Shown piece after piece: positions 1-9,420 of a stretch of DNA of 64,000 nucleotides (positions within the stretch are counted from its first letter, which is position 1; every line of letters begins with the position of its first letter). The translations under genes and the position numbers were made by a program. Source of the DNA: CAVPJW01 sp963705525 (GTDB taxonomy: Bacteria; Acidobacteriota; Vicinamibacteria; Vicinamibacterales; CAVPJW01); assembly GCA_963705525.1 (NCBI GenBank), contig CAVPJW010000002.1, forward strand, positions 496,001 to 560,000, read 5' to 3'. The notes below the pieces were generated by a model. The model made no database searches. It had not been told where the DNA came from and saw nothing but the letters and a program-made list of their open reading frames with translations.

Positions 1-134
1 AGGGCGTGCCTTGCATCACCACCCTGACCGGTGCGGCCGCCACGGTAAGCGCCATTCGCGCCCTTCGCGACGAGTCGCTCGAAGTGCGAGCCCTCCAGGA
101 CTGCCACGTAAGAATTGCCGCCGAGAGTGTCTGA
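1..134 (+). CDS. carB: Carbamoyl-phosphate synthase large subunit, 3' end only
   Basis: The window opens inside a gene whose last 43 codons are readable (frame begins at base 3) and stop at TGA 132-134. The peptide starts GVPCITTLTGAAATVSAIRA and continues into an Ala-Leu-Gln-Asp segment. This matches the C-terminal MGS-like allosteric domain of carbamoyl-phosphate synthase large subunits, where G-(V/I)-P-x-x-T-T follows the UMP-binding loop. The enzyme makes carbamoyl phosphate for arginine and pyrimidine synthesis. Because only the tail is present, the call rests on this one motif. Confidence 0.75.
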   Translation, partial: GVPCITTLTGAAATVSAIRALRDESLEVRALQDCHVRIAAESV

Positions 135-166
135 TCCTTTCGCACAATCTGACACCTGATCGTCCG

Positions 167-183
167 GCCAGCCTTCGGCTGGC
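167..183 (+). terminator. Stem-loop after carB
   Basis: A perfect 7-bp stem (GCCAGCC / GGCTGGC) closes a 3-nt TTC loop 33 bases after the carB stop and 40 bases before comEC. No T-run follows, so it is a candidate hairpin terminator or processing stop rather than a classical intrinsic terminator. Confidence 0.45.
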
Positions 184-222
184 TGCACTGGCCGTGGATT
201 CATTTCTTGCACTTCCGGTCGC

Positions 223-2724
223 ATGCCTCTCGCGGCGACCGTTCCGGCGGTCTCTCTCATCATCGGCGTTCTCATTGGCAGTCACATACCCGACGGACAT
301 CCAGCCTTCCTCGAACCCGGCCTTGGGCTTCTCCTGTTCGCGGCGACCGTCGCATTTCTGACCAGACGTTCACGCATCTTCCTCCTCAGTGCATCTGCCG
401 GGTACGTCCTCTCAGGCGTCGGACTGTCGGCTCGTGCGCACGACCTGGCGCTGCGCAGTTCGCTCGTCCAATCTCTCGAGACCAGCGGCTTTCTCGCGCC
501 ATCAGCGGGCGCCCCGGCAGGCCATGTCGAACCCGTCGTGATCGAAGGGACACTTCGCGAGGATGCATCTGCGAGCCCGAGCGGTGTGCGACTCAGCCTG
601 AACGTCGATCACATGTCGACGAATCACAAGACCAGCGGCGTGTCGGGCGGCGTGCTTCTATCCGTGTCCGGTCAGCAGGCACGGAGTCATGTGGATGAAT
701 GGCGGGCGGGTCGCCGCATCAGAAGTCCCGCCACCTTGCGGCGTCCTGCTCGCTTCCTCAATCCGGGGGTGCCGGACGCCGAACGCGCGCTGGCGTTCAG
801 GCATACGGCGCTGGTCGGTTCGATCAAGAGCGCCGGCCTGGTCGAACTGGTGGCGCGAGGAAGCTACATCGCGGAATCTGCCGGCGCGGCACGAGCCTAT
901 GTGCGGCGAGCGATGGACGCCAACGTGGCGTGTTGGAGCGAAATGTCGAGCGCGATAGTCACCGCCATTCTCATCGGCGATCGCGCGGGCCTGGACGATG
1001 AGGTCGAACGTCAGCTGCAGATTGCCGGCACTTACCACGTCCTCGCGATCTCCGGAGGAAACATCGCCATCCTCTCGGGCCTTCTCATCCTCGTCCTCCG
1101 GCTCAGCGGGCTCCGGCCGTGGGCGAACCTGGTCATCGCGGGCGTCCTCGTGGCTTACGCCGGCATTGCCAGCGCAGAGAGCTCAGTCGTCCGCGCGACG
1201 ATCATGGCGACCGCATACTTCGTCGCGCGTCTGGGCGATTTGCGGGTTTCGGCTGCTGACACGCTCATGGTGGCCGCGGTCCTGATCGTGGCCGTCGCGC
1301 CGCTCGCGGTTCACGACATCGGATTCATCCTGTCGTTTGGCGCAACGCTCGGACTGCTCGTGGCCGCCACAACATGGCCCGCCTTGCGCTCGCAACCTTG
1401 GTGGCGCCGAATCTGTCTCCAGCTGTTCGTTGCGTCGTTGAGCGCGGAGGCGGTTCTCCTGCCGGTTGCGGCCCGAGCGTTCTCGCGGGTCACCTTTGCA
1501 GGACTGGTCCTCAATTTCGCGGCGATTCCATTGATGACCGTTGCCCAGCTGAGTGGTCTCGGCGTCGTCTTGATCGCTCCGCTGAGCGGTTCGCTGGCTC
1601 GAACGTCCGGCTTCATCGCCCATCAGGCCGCTCGAGGGCTCGTGTCGAGTGCCGGACTCGTGACCTGGCTGCCGGAGCTCGTCGTGCGAACACCGCCACC
1701 GTCAATCGTGACGATGCTGTGGTACTACGGGGCACTGATCGGCTGGCTTGCTGCGCGGCACATGCGGCGGCAGCGTGGAACTGCCGCGCGGTCCCTGCGT
1801 CGCATCCAGCATGCGGCGGGCATCGGGCTCGTGTCAGCGCTCCTTTGGATTCTTCTGGCGCCGTCGCTCGATGGCCGGGCGGCGACGCTTCTGGTCAAGG
1901 TTCTCGACGTGGGGCAGGGCGATTCTGCGATGGTCCGCCTGCCCGATGGTCGAACGGTGCTCGTTGACACCGGAGGATCGCCCATGCCGGGCGCGTTCGA
2001 CATCGGCGCCCGGGTAGTCGCTCCGGCGCTGTGGGCGGCAGGCGTTCGACGTCTGGACTATCTGGCAATCACCCACGGTGACCCTGACCACATGGGCGGC
2101 GCCATTTCTGTCGTGCGCGATTTCAGGCCTACCGAGATCTGGCAAGGCGTTCCGGTACCGCGTCATCAGCCGACGAGAGCGTTGAAGGCTGAGACCCTGT
2201 CCGTTCACGCGGGCTGGAGAACGCTCGTGGCTGGCGACGCGCTCGAATCCGGACGTGCCGCCATCAACGTCTGGCACCCGCCCGTACCGGATTGGGAACG
2301 CGTCAAGGTCCGAAACGACGACTCGCTCGTTTTCGACATCCGCCTCGGTGACCTGTCGTTCGTGTTCACCGGAGACATTGGATCGGCCGTCGAACACGAT
2401 CTCCTGCCGCGGATCGTGCCCGCGAAAATCCGCATACTCAAAGTGCCGCATCACGGCAGCCTGACGTCGAGTTCGGAAGACTTCCTGAGAGCCCTCAGGC
2501 CCGACGTCGCGATTTTCACGGTCGGTCGCCACAATCGATTCGGCCATCCGCACCCGACCGTCCTGGCCCGGTATCGCCGCCTTGGGATTCAAATCTTCAG
2601 GACAGACGAAGACGGCATGGTGACGGTCGAGTCGGATGGTCAATCAGTCGATATCCGAACGTTTACCGGGAAGCGGCTGGTGATAGCAACGAGCAATGAG
2701 CAACGAGCAACGATAAGAAAATGA
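223..2724 (+). CDS. comEC: ComEC/Rec2-type DNA uptake channel
   Basis: 833-residue polytopic membrane protein. Residues about 1-60 carry the first membrane helices. The middle part (about 220-520) is the competence domain with the family signature read here as GTYHVLAISGGNIAIL. The C-terminal third is a metallo-beta-lactamase-like domain with DVGQGDS, THGDPDHMGG (HxHxDH metal motif) and VPHHGS. ComEC forms the inner-membrane channel for single-stranded DNA in natural transformation, and the MBL domain is thought to act as the nuclease. Length is normal for the family. The last ten or so codons (SNEQRATIRK) are encoded by a 7-nt tandem array, so the native C-terminus has been overrun by repeat sequence. 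It converges with mazG. Confidence 0.93.
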   Translation: MPLAATVPAVSLIIGVLIGSHIPDGHPAFLEPGLGLLLFAATVAFLTRRSRIFLLSASAGYVLSGVGLSARAHDLALRSSLVQSLETSGFLAPSAGAPAGHVEPVVIEGTLREDASASPSGVRLSLNVDHMSTNHKTSGVSGGVLLSVSGQQARSHVDEWRAGRRIRSPATLRRPARFLNPGVPDAERALAFRHTALVGSIKSAGLVELVARGSYIAESAGAARAYVRRAMDANVACWSEMSSAIVTAILIGDRAGLDDEVERQLQIAGTYHVLAISGGNIAILSGLLILVLRLSGLRPWANLVIAGVLVAYAGIASAESSVVRATIMATAYFVARLGDLRVSAADTLMVAAVLIVAVAPLAVHDIGFILSFGATLGLLVAATTWPALRSQPWWRRICLQLFVASLSAEAVLLPVAARAFSRVTFAGLVLNFAAIPLMTVAQLSGLGVVLIAPLSGSLARTSGFIAHQAARGLVSSAGLVTWLPELVVRTPPPSIVTMLWYYGALIGWLAARHMRRQRGTAARSLRRIQHAAGIGLVSALLWILLAPSLDGRAATLLVKVLDVGQGDSAMVRLPDGRTVLVDTGGSPMPGAFDIGARVVAPALWAAGVRRLDYLAITHGDPDHMGGAISVVRDFRPTEIWQGVPVPRHQPTRALKAETLSVHAGWRTLVAGDALESGRAAINVWHPPVPDWERVKVRNDDSLVFDIRLGDLSFVFTGDIGSAVEHDLLPRIVPAKIRILKVPHHGSLTSSSEDFLRALRPDVAIFTVGRHNRFGHPHPTVLARYRRLGIQIFRTDEDGMVTVESDGQSVDIRTFTGKRLVIATSNEQRATIRK

Positions 2725-2778
2725 CACGTCTACGTCCCTCTTCGCTCATTGCTCATCGCGCATGGCTCATTGCTGTTT
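2685..2778. repeat. Pair of inverted 7-nt tandem arrays between comEC and mazG
   Basis: Units at 2685-2717 read AGCAACG, AGCAATG, AGCAACG, AGCAACG, ATAAG. Units at 2744-2778 read GCTCATT, GCTCATC, GCGCATG, GCTCATT, GCTGTTT, which is the same motif inverted. Both keep an exact 7-base phase. The first array codes the end of ComEC and the second contains the TGA stop of mazG (complement of 2767-2769). The two arms can pair over AGCAATGAGC-type segments, so they could also act as a bidirectional terminator for the converging genes. Confidence 0.75.
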
Positions 2779-3561
2779 CTGTCTCTCCCACTCCCGTTCC
2801 ATCTCATCCACTTCAACGTTGTGAACGTCGATGCCGCGGTCCCTGAAGCGTGCCTCCAGTCCTTCGAACCTCGTCGTGAACTTGTCGTTGGCTCGCCGCA
2901 AGGCCGATTCGGGCTCCACGCCAAGCTTGCGGGCAAGGTTTGCCAGGGTGAAGAGTAGGTCGCCGACCTCCTCCTCCACACGCGCGATCGATTCCTGGTC
3001 GTTGACGGCCTCGCGCAGCTCCGTTACCTCTTCCTCCATCTTGCCGACGATGTCAGAGGCGTGCGGCCAGTCGAAACCGACGGCGCTGACGCGGCTGCCG
3101 ATTTCATGGGCGCGCAGCAGTGCCGGCATCGTCTTCGGAATGCCGTGAAGGACTCCGGTGTGTTCTCCGGCTATCTTCCGTTCGCGGGCCTTCAGCGTTT
3201 CCCAACGTTCGACGACCTGCTCCGATGTCAACGATGAGCGGCCGTCGCCGAATACGTGCGGGTGCCGACCGATCAGCTTTTCGACGATCGTCGTAGTCGA
3301 ATCCACGATGTCGAAATGAGACGCCTCAGAGGCAATCTGGGCGAGGAAGACGGCTTCAAACAACAGGTCGCCGATCTCGCCCCTGAGGTCGTCCATGTCG
3401 CCGCGATCGATGGCATCGAGCACTTCGTATGTTTCCTCGAGAAGAAACGGACGAAGCGACTCGAGAGTCTGCTCGCGGTCCCAGGGACAACCGGCTTCCG
3501 ACCTGAGCGTTCGCATGGTTTCGACCAGCCGCTCGAAGGATGTGCCCGCGTCTCGTGACAT
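2767..3561 (-). CDS. mazG: Nucleoside triphosphate pyrophosphohydrolase MazG
   Basis: 264 residues with two MazG repeats. The N-terminal one begins LRSEAGCPWDREQTLESLRP and continues with the LLEETYEVLDAID helix that carries the Mg-binding glutamates. The second (about 170-230) has the MEEEVTELREA and VEEEVGDLLF helices. MazG hydrolyses non-canonical and canonical NTPs to NMP and pyrophosphate and acts in nucleotide-pool cleansing and the stringent response. Start ATG at 3561 gives the standard N-terminus. It is convergent with comEC, and its stop codon lies inside a 7-nt tandem array. Confidence 0.93.
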   Translation of the reverse strand: MSRDAGTSFERLVETMRTLRSEAGCPWDREQTLESLRPFLLEETYEVLDAIDRGDMDDLRGEIGDLLFEAVFLAQIASEASHFDIVDSTTTIVEKLIGRHPHVFGDGRSSLTSEQVVERWETLKARERKIAGEHTGVLHGIPKTMPALLRAHEIGSRVSAVGFDWPHASDIVGKMEEEVTELREAVNDQESIARVEEEVGDLLFTLANLARKLGVEPESALRRANDKFTTRFEGLEARFRDRGIDVHNVEVDEMEREWERQKQQ

Positions 3562-3593
3562 GTCAGCACCTGCGATAAAATGAACATCTTACG

Positions 3594-3875
3594 ATGCCTG
3601 GCGACGAATCCTCTCCGATCACCTTCAGCGCCTTCGTGGTGTCGCTCGCGACGAGCGCCGCCGTGCATTTCGGGGATCTCGCCGATCCCGCGACCGGGCA
3701 GGCCCATCCTCCGGACCTGGCCGCGGCGTCGCAGATGATCGACCTGCTCACACTGCTCGAAGAGAAGACGCGCGGCAATCTGACGCCCGACGAACGCCAT
3801 CTGCTGGGCCAGGTCCTGTACGAGCTCCGGATGCGCTTCGTCAGCGCGCAATCTCCCCGCATCATCCTGCCGTGA
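3594..3875 (+). CDS. DUF1844 domain protein
   Basis: 93-residue protein. The segment TFSAFVVSLATSAAVHFGDL followed by AAASQMIDLLTLLEEKTRGNL and a final helix with EERHLL-type residues matches the short DUF1844 family, common in Acidobacteriota and Planctomycetota and without known function. It is divergent from mazG across a 32-base gap. Its stop overlaps the GTG start of the next gene by 4 bases (GTGA), which indicates translational coupling. Confidence 0.85.
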   Translation: MPGDESSPITFSAFVVSLATSAAVHFGDLADPATGQAHPPDLAAASQMIDLLTLLEEKTRGNLTPDERHLLGQVLYELRMRFVSAQSPRIILP

Positions 3876-4654
3876 CTCGTCGAGCCGCGGTGACGTTTCT
3901 TGGAACCGGTACGTCACACGGTGTGCCGATGATCGCCTGCAGCTGCGCTACATGCACTTCTTCCGATCCGCGAGATCGGCGATTGCGGCCGTCGATCAGC
4001 ATTCGCCTGCCCGATTCGACGAGCGTGCTCGTGGATACGACGCCAGACCTGCGCGCGCAGGCCCTCGCCAACCGGCTCGATCGCGTCGACGCCGTGCTCT
4101 TTACCCACGACCACGCCGACCACGTCTTCGGATTGGACGATGTGCGGCGGTACAACGCGATTCAGCGGGGAGCCATCGCGTGCTATGGCGACGATCGAAC
4201 CCTTCGCGCGCTCAAGCGAACGTTTTCGTACATTTTTGACGGCCCATCGCAGCCGGGCGGGGGAGTGCCGCAGCTCGACCTGTTTCGCATCGCGGGCGAG
4301 TTCTGCCTGGGACACGAAACGGTGCTGCCCGTGCCGATCTTTCATGGGCGCGCTCTCATTCTCGGCTACCGGTTCGGGCCGTTCGCGTACCTGACGGATT
4401 GCAGCGGCATCCCGGAATCGTCGTGGCCCCTTCTCGAGGGCGTGCAGATCCTCGTGCTTGATGCGCTCCGCGATCGCCCACACCCGACGCACTTCACCAT
4501 CACCGAGGCACTGGCCGTCGTCGAGCGGCTGGCGCCGGCGCGCTCGTACTTCACGCATATCTGCCACGATTTGCCGCACGAGGCCACATGCGCGAGGTTA
4601 CCGGCCGGCGTCGAGTTGGCATATGATGGTCTGATCGTCGAGTTCGATCTGTAG
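3872..4654 (+). CDS. MBL-fold metal-dependent hydrolase (PhnP-like)
   Basis: 260 residues beginning at GTG. The opening FLGTGTSHGVPMIAC and the cluster CSCATC are typical of PhnP-type phosphodiesterases. The metal motif is FTHDHADHVFG (HxHxDH), further ligands fall in PIFHG and LTDCSGI, and the C-terminal ICHDL provides the last histidine. Family members hydrolyse cyclic phosphodiesters or related substrates; the exact substrate cannot be read from sequence. It is probably co-transcribed with the upstream DUF1844 gene because of the 4-base overlap. Confidence 0.85.
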   Translation: MTRRAAVTFLGTGTSHGVPMIACSCATCTSSDPRDRRLRPSISIRLPDSTSVLVDTTPDLRAQALANRLDRVDAVLFTHDHADHVFGLDDVRRYNAIQRGAIACYGDDRTLRALKRTFSYIFDGPSQPGGGVPQLDLFRIAGEFCLGHETVLPVPIFHGRALILGYRFGPFAYLTDCSGIPESSWPLLEGVQILVLDALRDRPHPTHFTITEALAVVERLAPARSYFTHICHDLPHEATCARLPAGVELAYDGLIVEFDL

Positions 4655-4716
4655 TCGACCGAGCAGGCGGACAACGATCGGGTTCGGAACCGAGGTCTCG
4701 GACGTTAGAGTCGATC

Positions 4717-5655
4717 GTGGACGTTATCCATTTTCCGGACGATCGCCCGCCGGCGCATTGGCATCAGCCCGTGCTGGCACTCGGCAACTTCGATGGCCTG
4801 CATCGCGGTCATCTGAAGATCGTCGAGCGTGTGAAGCGGTCGGCGATCGAGCGGGGCGCGACGCCGGTGGCCATGACGTTCGATCCGCATCCGCCGCGGG
4901 TGGTGCGTCCCGACAAGGCGCCGCCGCTCTTGATGACCCACGCGCAGAAGCTCGAAGCGCTGGCGAATGCGGGCATCCACGGGGTCGCGGTCATCCGGTT
5001 CACGCCGGAGCTGTCGCGGTGGGATCCGGAGGCGTTCGTGCGGTCGGTTCTCGTGGAATGGATGCACGTCGCCGATGTGTGGGTGGGCGCCAACTTTCTC
5101 TTCGGTCGCGACCGATCGGGCAACTTCACCATGCTGCGGTCGCTCGGCGCCCGATACGGATTCAGGGCGGAGAAGATCGATCCGGTGCGTTACAAGGATT
5201 TTGTGGTCAGCAGCACGAGGATTCGGCGGCTCGTGTCGGAGGGGCGCGTGGACGAAGCCGGCGCCCTGCTGGGCCGCTGCTACTTCATCGACGGCACCGT
5301 CATCGAAGGGCAGCGCAGGGGCCGGGAGATCGGCTTTCCCACCGCCAATCTCTGCACGGAAAACGAACTGGTGCCGCCTCACGGCGTGTATGCGACAACG
5401 GCCACGATAGACGGAATCGTCTATCCCTCCGTGACCAACGTCGGCGTGCGGCCGACCTTCGGGGATACGCCCGCGACGGTCATCGAGGCGCATCTCCTGG
5501 ACGCCGATCGCGATTTATACGGTTCGCGGCTACGTCTGGCGTTCATCCAACGGTTGCGGGACGAGCGTCCATTCCCGTCGGTCGAGGCGCTCAAGGCGCA
5601 GATCGCAGCGGACCGGGACACCGCGACGTCGCTCTTCGACCGGCTGTCGCTCTGA
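4717..5655 (+). CDS. ribF: Bifunctional riboflavin kinase / FAD synthetase
   Basis: 312 residues from a GTG start. The N-terminal FAD synthetase half has ALGNFDGLHRGH (nucleotidyltransferase HxGH-type motif) and the SSTRIRRLV segment. The C-terminal riboflavin kinase half has RGREIGFPTANL (GxPTAN ATP-site motif) and VTNVGVRPTFG. Together they convert riboflavin to FMN and then FAD in the cytoplasm. Length and domain order are standard. Confidence 0.95.
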   Translation: MDVIHFPDDRPPAHWHQPVLALGNFDGLHRGHLKIVERVKRSAIERGATPVAMTFDPHPPRVVRPDKAPPLLMTHAQKLEALANAGIHGVAVIRFTPELSRWDPEAFVRSVLVEWMHVADVWVGANFLFGRDRSGNFTMLRSLGARYGFRAEKIDPVRYKDFVVSSTRIRRLVSEGRVDEAGALLGRCYFIDGTVIEGQRRGREIGFPTANLCTENELVPPHGVYATTATIDGIVYPSVTNVGVRPTFGDTPATVIEAHLLDADRDLYGSRLRLAFIQRLRDERPFPSVEALKAQIAADRDTATSLFDRLSL

Positions 5656-5666
5656 GAGTAGAATTC

Positions 5667-6029
5667 ATGATGGACATGAGCTTTCTCTTCAGCGTGAGCA
5701 TCCCAGGCGATGCGAGCTTTCTCGAGCCGCTTCGGGAACTGGCCGTCAAGGTCGCCGAATACGCCGGCTATGGGGTGGAGGACGCCACGGAGCTCGGCAT
5801 GACGATCACCGACGAGGCCTCTCGAGCCATCTCGCTGATGGCGGCTGCCGCGGCGCCGATCGACGTGCTCTTCGAGAAAGACGAGAGCCGCTTTCTGGTG
5901 ACGCTTGCGCACGAGTCCGCCAAAACACAGACCGGCAGTCCGGCGACGGGATTCGACTGCCGCCCGGAAGGCGGGCGCCGCGTGTGTCGCCTGGCGCGCG
6001 ACCTGCCGGCGGTGGAACCCGGCGGATAA
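5667..6029 (+). CDS. Small HATPase-like (anti-sigma regulatory) protein
   Basis: About 120 residues, start ATG at 5667 (a second ATG follows at 5670). The layout SIPGDASFLEPLRELAVKVA, then ELGMTITDEASRAISL, resembles the N-box region of RsbW/SpoIIAB-type HATPase_c_2 proteins, in which EAxxNAI binds ATP-Mg; here the position equivalent to the Asn is altered (EASRAI). ATP binding may therefore be lost. It lies 11 bases after ribF and 16 bases before cysS, so it is likely in the same transcript. Assignment is by motif resemblance only. Confidence 0.55.
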   Translation: MMDMSFLFSVSIPGDASFLEPLRELAVKVAEYAGYGVEDATELGMTITDEASRAISLMAAAAAPIDVLFEKDESRFLVTLAHESAKTQTGSPATGFDCRPEGGRRVCRLARDLPAVEPGG

Positions 6030-6045
6030 ACCCGCTCAACAATCG

Positions 6046-7458
<1,413 letters not shown>

Positions 7459-7560
7459 TCTCACGGCGGCGCCAGAACGCGGGGTCCGCCAGTTTCGACC
7501 GATAATTCACATGGACTGGCGCGCGTTCGCGGCGCGGACCGTCCGGTTCATGATCGAGCG

Positions 7561-7637
7561 CTGATAGCTGATAACCGACCCAGATCCAAAGGTCTGGGCT
7601 ACAACTGACAACTGAGTAACTGAACACAACGAACTGA
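7561..7637 (+). repeat. 7-nt tandem array upstream of the aminotransferase gene
   Basis: In an exact 7-base register the units are CTGATAG, CTGATAA, CCGACCC, AGATCCA, AAGGTCT, GGGCTAC, AACTGAC, AACTGAG, TAACTGA, ACACAAC, GAACTGA. The first two and the last five are clearly related; the middle is degenerate and includes a CCCAGA...TCTGGG hairpin. The array ends two bases before the ATG at 7640. The rest of the cysS to aminotransferase gap shows nothing recognisable. Confidence 0.65.
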
Positions 7638-7639
7638 TC

Positions 7640-8977
7640 ATGAACGCCCCCAACCTGAAAACGTCACTGCCTGGCCCCAAGGCCAAGGCCATCATCGATC
7701 GCGACGCCCACTATGTGTCCCCGTCTTACACGCGCGCCTACCCGCTGGTGATGTCGCGTGGTGAAGGCGCCACCGTGGAAGATGTCGATGGCAACGTGTT
7801 TCTCGACTGCGCCGCCGGCATCGCCGTCAATGCCACCGGACACGCGCATCCGGAGGTCGTGAAGGCGATCACGGAGCAGGCGCAGCGCTTCCTGCACATG
7901 TCAGGCACGGATTTCTATTACGAGCCGCAGGTGCATCTGGCTGAAGAGATGGCTGCGATCAGTCCGATCGACCAGAACGTCCGGTCGTTCTTCGCGAACT
8001 CCGGCACCGAGGCGATCGAGGCCGCCATCAAGCTCGCGCGCTATCACAGCGGGCGCTACAATCTGATCGCGTTCTTCGGCGGCTTTCACGGACGAACGCT
8101 GGGCGCCCTTTCCCTCACGGCCAGCAAGGCGATTCAGCGGCGCGGCTTCGGCCCGATGATGCCGGGCGTCTATCATGCGCCGTACGCCACGTGCTACCGG
8201 TGTCCGCTCAACCTGCGCCCTGAATCGTGCGCGGCCGAGTGCCTGGACTTCGTCGAAGATCAGCTGCTCGTCCACGTCGTGTCGCCGGAGGAGGTCGCGG
8301 CGATCGTGGTTGAGCCGATCCAGGGGGAGGGCGGCTACCTGGTGCCGCCGGCGCAGTTCCTGCAGCGTCTGAAGGACATCACGACGAAGCACGGCATGCT
8401 CTTCATTGCGGACGAGGTGCAGTCCGGCATGGGACGATCGGGCAAGATGTTCGGCATCGATCACTATGGGGTGAAGCCCGACATCACCACGGTTGCCAAG
8501 GGCATCGCTTCGGGCATGCCCCTCGGCATCATGACCGCGCGTCGCGACGTCATGGCCTGGCCTCCCGGCTCGCACGCGAGCACGTTTGGCGGTAACCCGG
8601 TGTCGTGTGCGGCGGCGCTGGCCACGATCAAGCTGCTGAAGGATCGGCTGGTGGAGAATGCGGCGACGGTCGGCGCGCATCTCATGGACGGACTGCGTGC
8701 GATGGCCGAACGCCATCCGCTCGTCGGCGACATCCGAGGCAAGGGCCTCATGATCGGCGTCGAGCTCGTGAAGGATCGCCAGACCAAGGAGCGCGCGAAG
8801 GCCGAGCGCGAGGCGGTCGTCGAGGCCGCGTTCCGCCGCGGCCTCCTGCTCCTCGGCGCCGGCCCGAATACCGTGCGGTTTTCACCACCGCTCGTCCTTA
8901 CCAAGGCGCAGGCAGACGTGGCGGTTCGCATCATGGACGAGGCACTCACGGAGGTGGAAGGGAAAGAGGAAGAGTGA
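7640..8977 (+). CDS. Class III PLP aminotransferase (acetylornithine / 4-aminobutyrate type)
   Basis: 445 residues. Features of fold-type I class III enzymes: FFANSGTEAIEAAIKLAR (phosphate-binding), FHGRTLGALSLT, the EPIQGEGGY segment, FIADEVQSGMGRSG (Asp that contacts the pyridine nitrogen) and VAKGIASGMPLG (PLP lysine). An insertion with CYRCPLNLRPESCAAEC resembles archaeal/Acidobacteriota-type GabT/ArgD relatives. The amino-group donor cannot be fixed by sequence; 4-aminobutyrate or ornithine-type substrates are plausible. The 3' end overlaps the yraN start by 4 bases. Confidence 0.88.
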   Translation: MNAPNLKTSLPGPKAKAIIDRDAHYVSPSYTRAYPLVMSRGEGATVEDVDGNVFLDCAAGIAVNATGHAHPEVVKAITEQAQRFLHMSGTDFYYEPQVHLAEEMAAISPIDQNVRSFFANSGTEAIEAAIKLARYHSGRYNLIAFFGGFHGRTLGALSLTASKAIQRRGFGPMMPGVYHAPYATCYRCPLNLRPESCAAECLDFVEDQLLVHVVSPEEVAAIVVEPIQGEGGYLVPPAQFLQRLKDITTKHGMLFIADEVQSGMGRSGKMFGIDHYGVKPDITTVAKGIASGMPLGIMTARRDVMAWPPGSHASTFGGNPVSCAAALATIKLLKDRLVENAATVGAHLMDGLRAMAERHPLVGDIRGKGLMIGVELVKDRQTKERAKAEREAVVEAAFRRGLLLLGAGPNTVRFSPPLVLTKAQADVAVRIMDEALTEVEGKEEE

Positions 8978-9390
8978 GCGCTGGTCTGTCTTTTGCTCAG
9001 TCCTTCCACGTGTCCGACGATCGGCGCGTGCTGCTCGGAAGAACGGGCGAGGATCTGGCGTGCGAGGAGCTTCGACGACTCGGGTACGCAATTCTCGAGC
9101 GGCGGTTTCGGACCCGGCGTGGCGAAATCGACGTCATCGCCCGCGACGGGAATACGCTGGTCTTCATCGAAGTGAAGCTGCGCGAGGGGGCCGCGTTCGG
9201 GCTGCCGATCGAGGCGGTCAACCTTTTGAAGCAGCGGCGTCTCGCACTGGTGGCGCTGGCGTACCTGACCGAGCGCCGCATCCGGCCGTGCTCGTGCCGC
9301 TTCGACGTGGTCTCGGTGCTGGTGGAAGAAGGAAGAGCGCGGATTGACGTCATCCGGGGTGCCTTCGATCTCACGGCCGGAAGTTTCTGA
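8974..9390 (+). CDS. YraN/UPF0102 family nuclease-like protein
   Basis: 138 residues from GTG 8974, which overlaps the preceding stop (GTGA). Hallmarks are GRTGEDLACEELRRLGYAIL, then RRGEIDVIARDG and FIEVKLREG, the D-x(n)-ExK restriction-endonuclease-like core of the UPF0102 family. It is predicted to be a cytoplasmic nuclease-fold protein of uncertain role. The stop TGA forms the start of a 7-nt array. Confidence 0.88.
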   Translation: MSAGLSFAQSFHVSDDRRVLLGRTGEDLACEELRRLGYAILERRFRTRRGEIDVIARDGNTLVFIEVKLREGAAFGLPIEAVNLLKQRRLALVALAYLTERRIRPCSCRFDVVSVLVEEGRARIDVIRGAFDLTAGSF

Positions 9391-9416
9391 ACTCTGAACC
9401 CTGAACGAGGAACTCT
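9389..9416 (+). repeat. Four-unit 7-nt tandem array between yraN and galT
   Basis: Units GAACTCT, GAACCCT, GAACGAG, GAACTCT run without gap from within the yraN stop codon to four bases before the galT start. The third and fourth units form the purine-rich GAGGAA that appears to serve as the galT ribosome-binding site. Confidence 0.75.
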
Positions 9417-9420
9417 TCCT

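Noticed and set aside
4758..5666. Long plus-strand frame overlapping ribF and running into the small HATPase-like gene
   Set aside because: The part over ribF is a frame shadow. Only the segment from ATG 5667 has protein-like character.
7511..7564. Short frame starting MDWRAFAARTVRFMIER
   Set aside because: Only 17 codons, no family, and no ribosome site; it runs directly into the repeat array. Could be a remnant but is not supportable.
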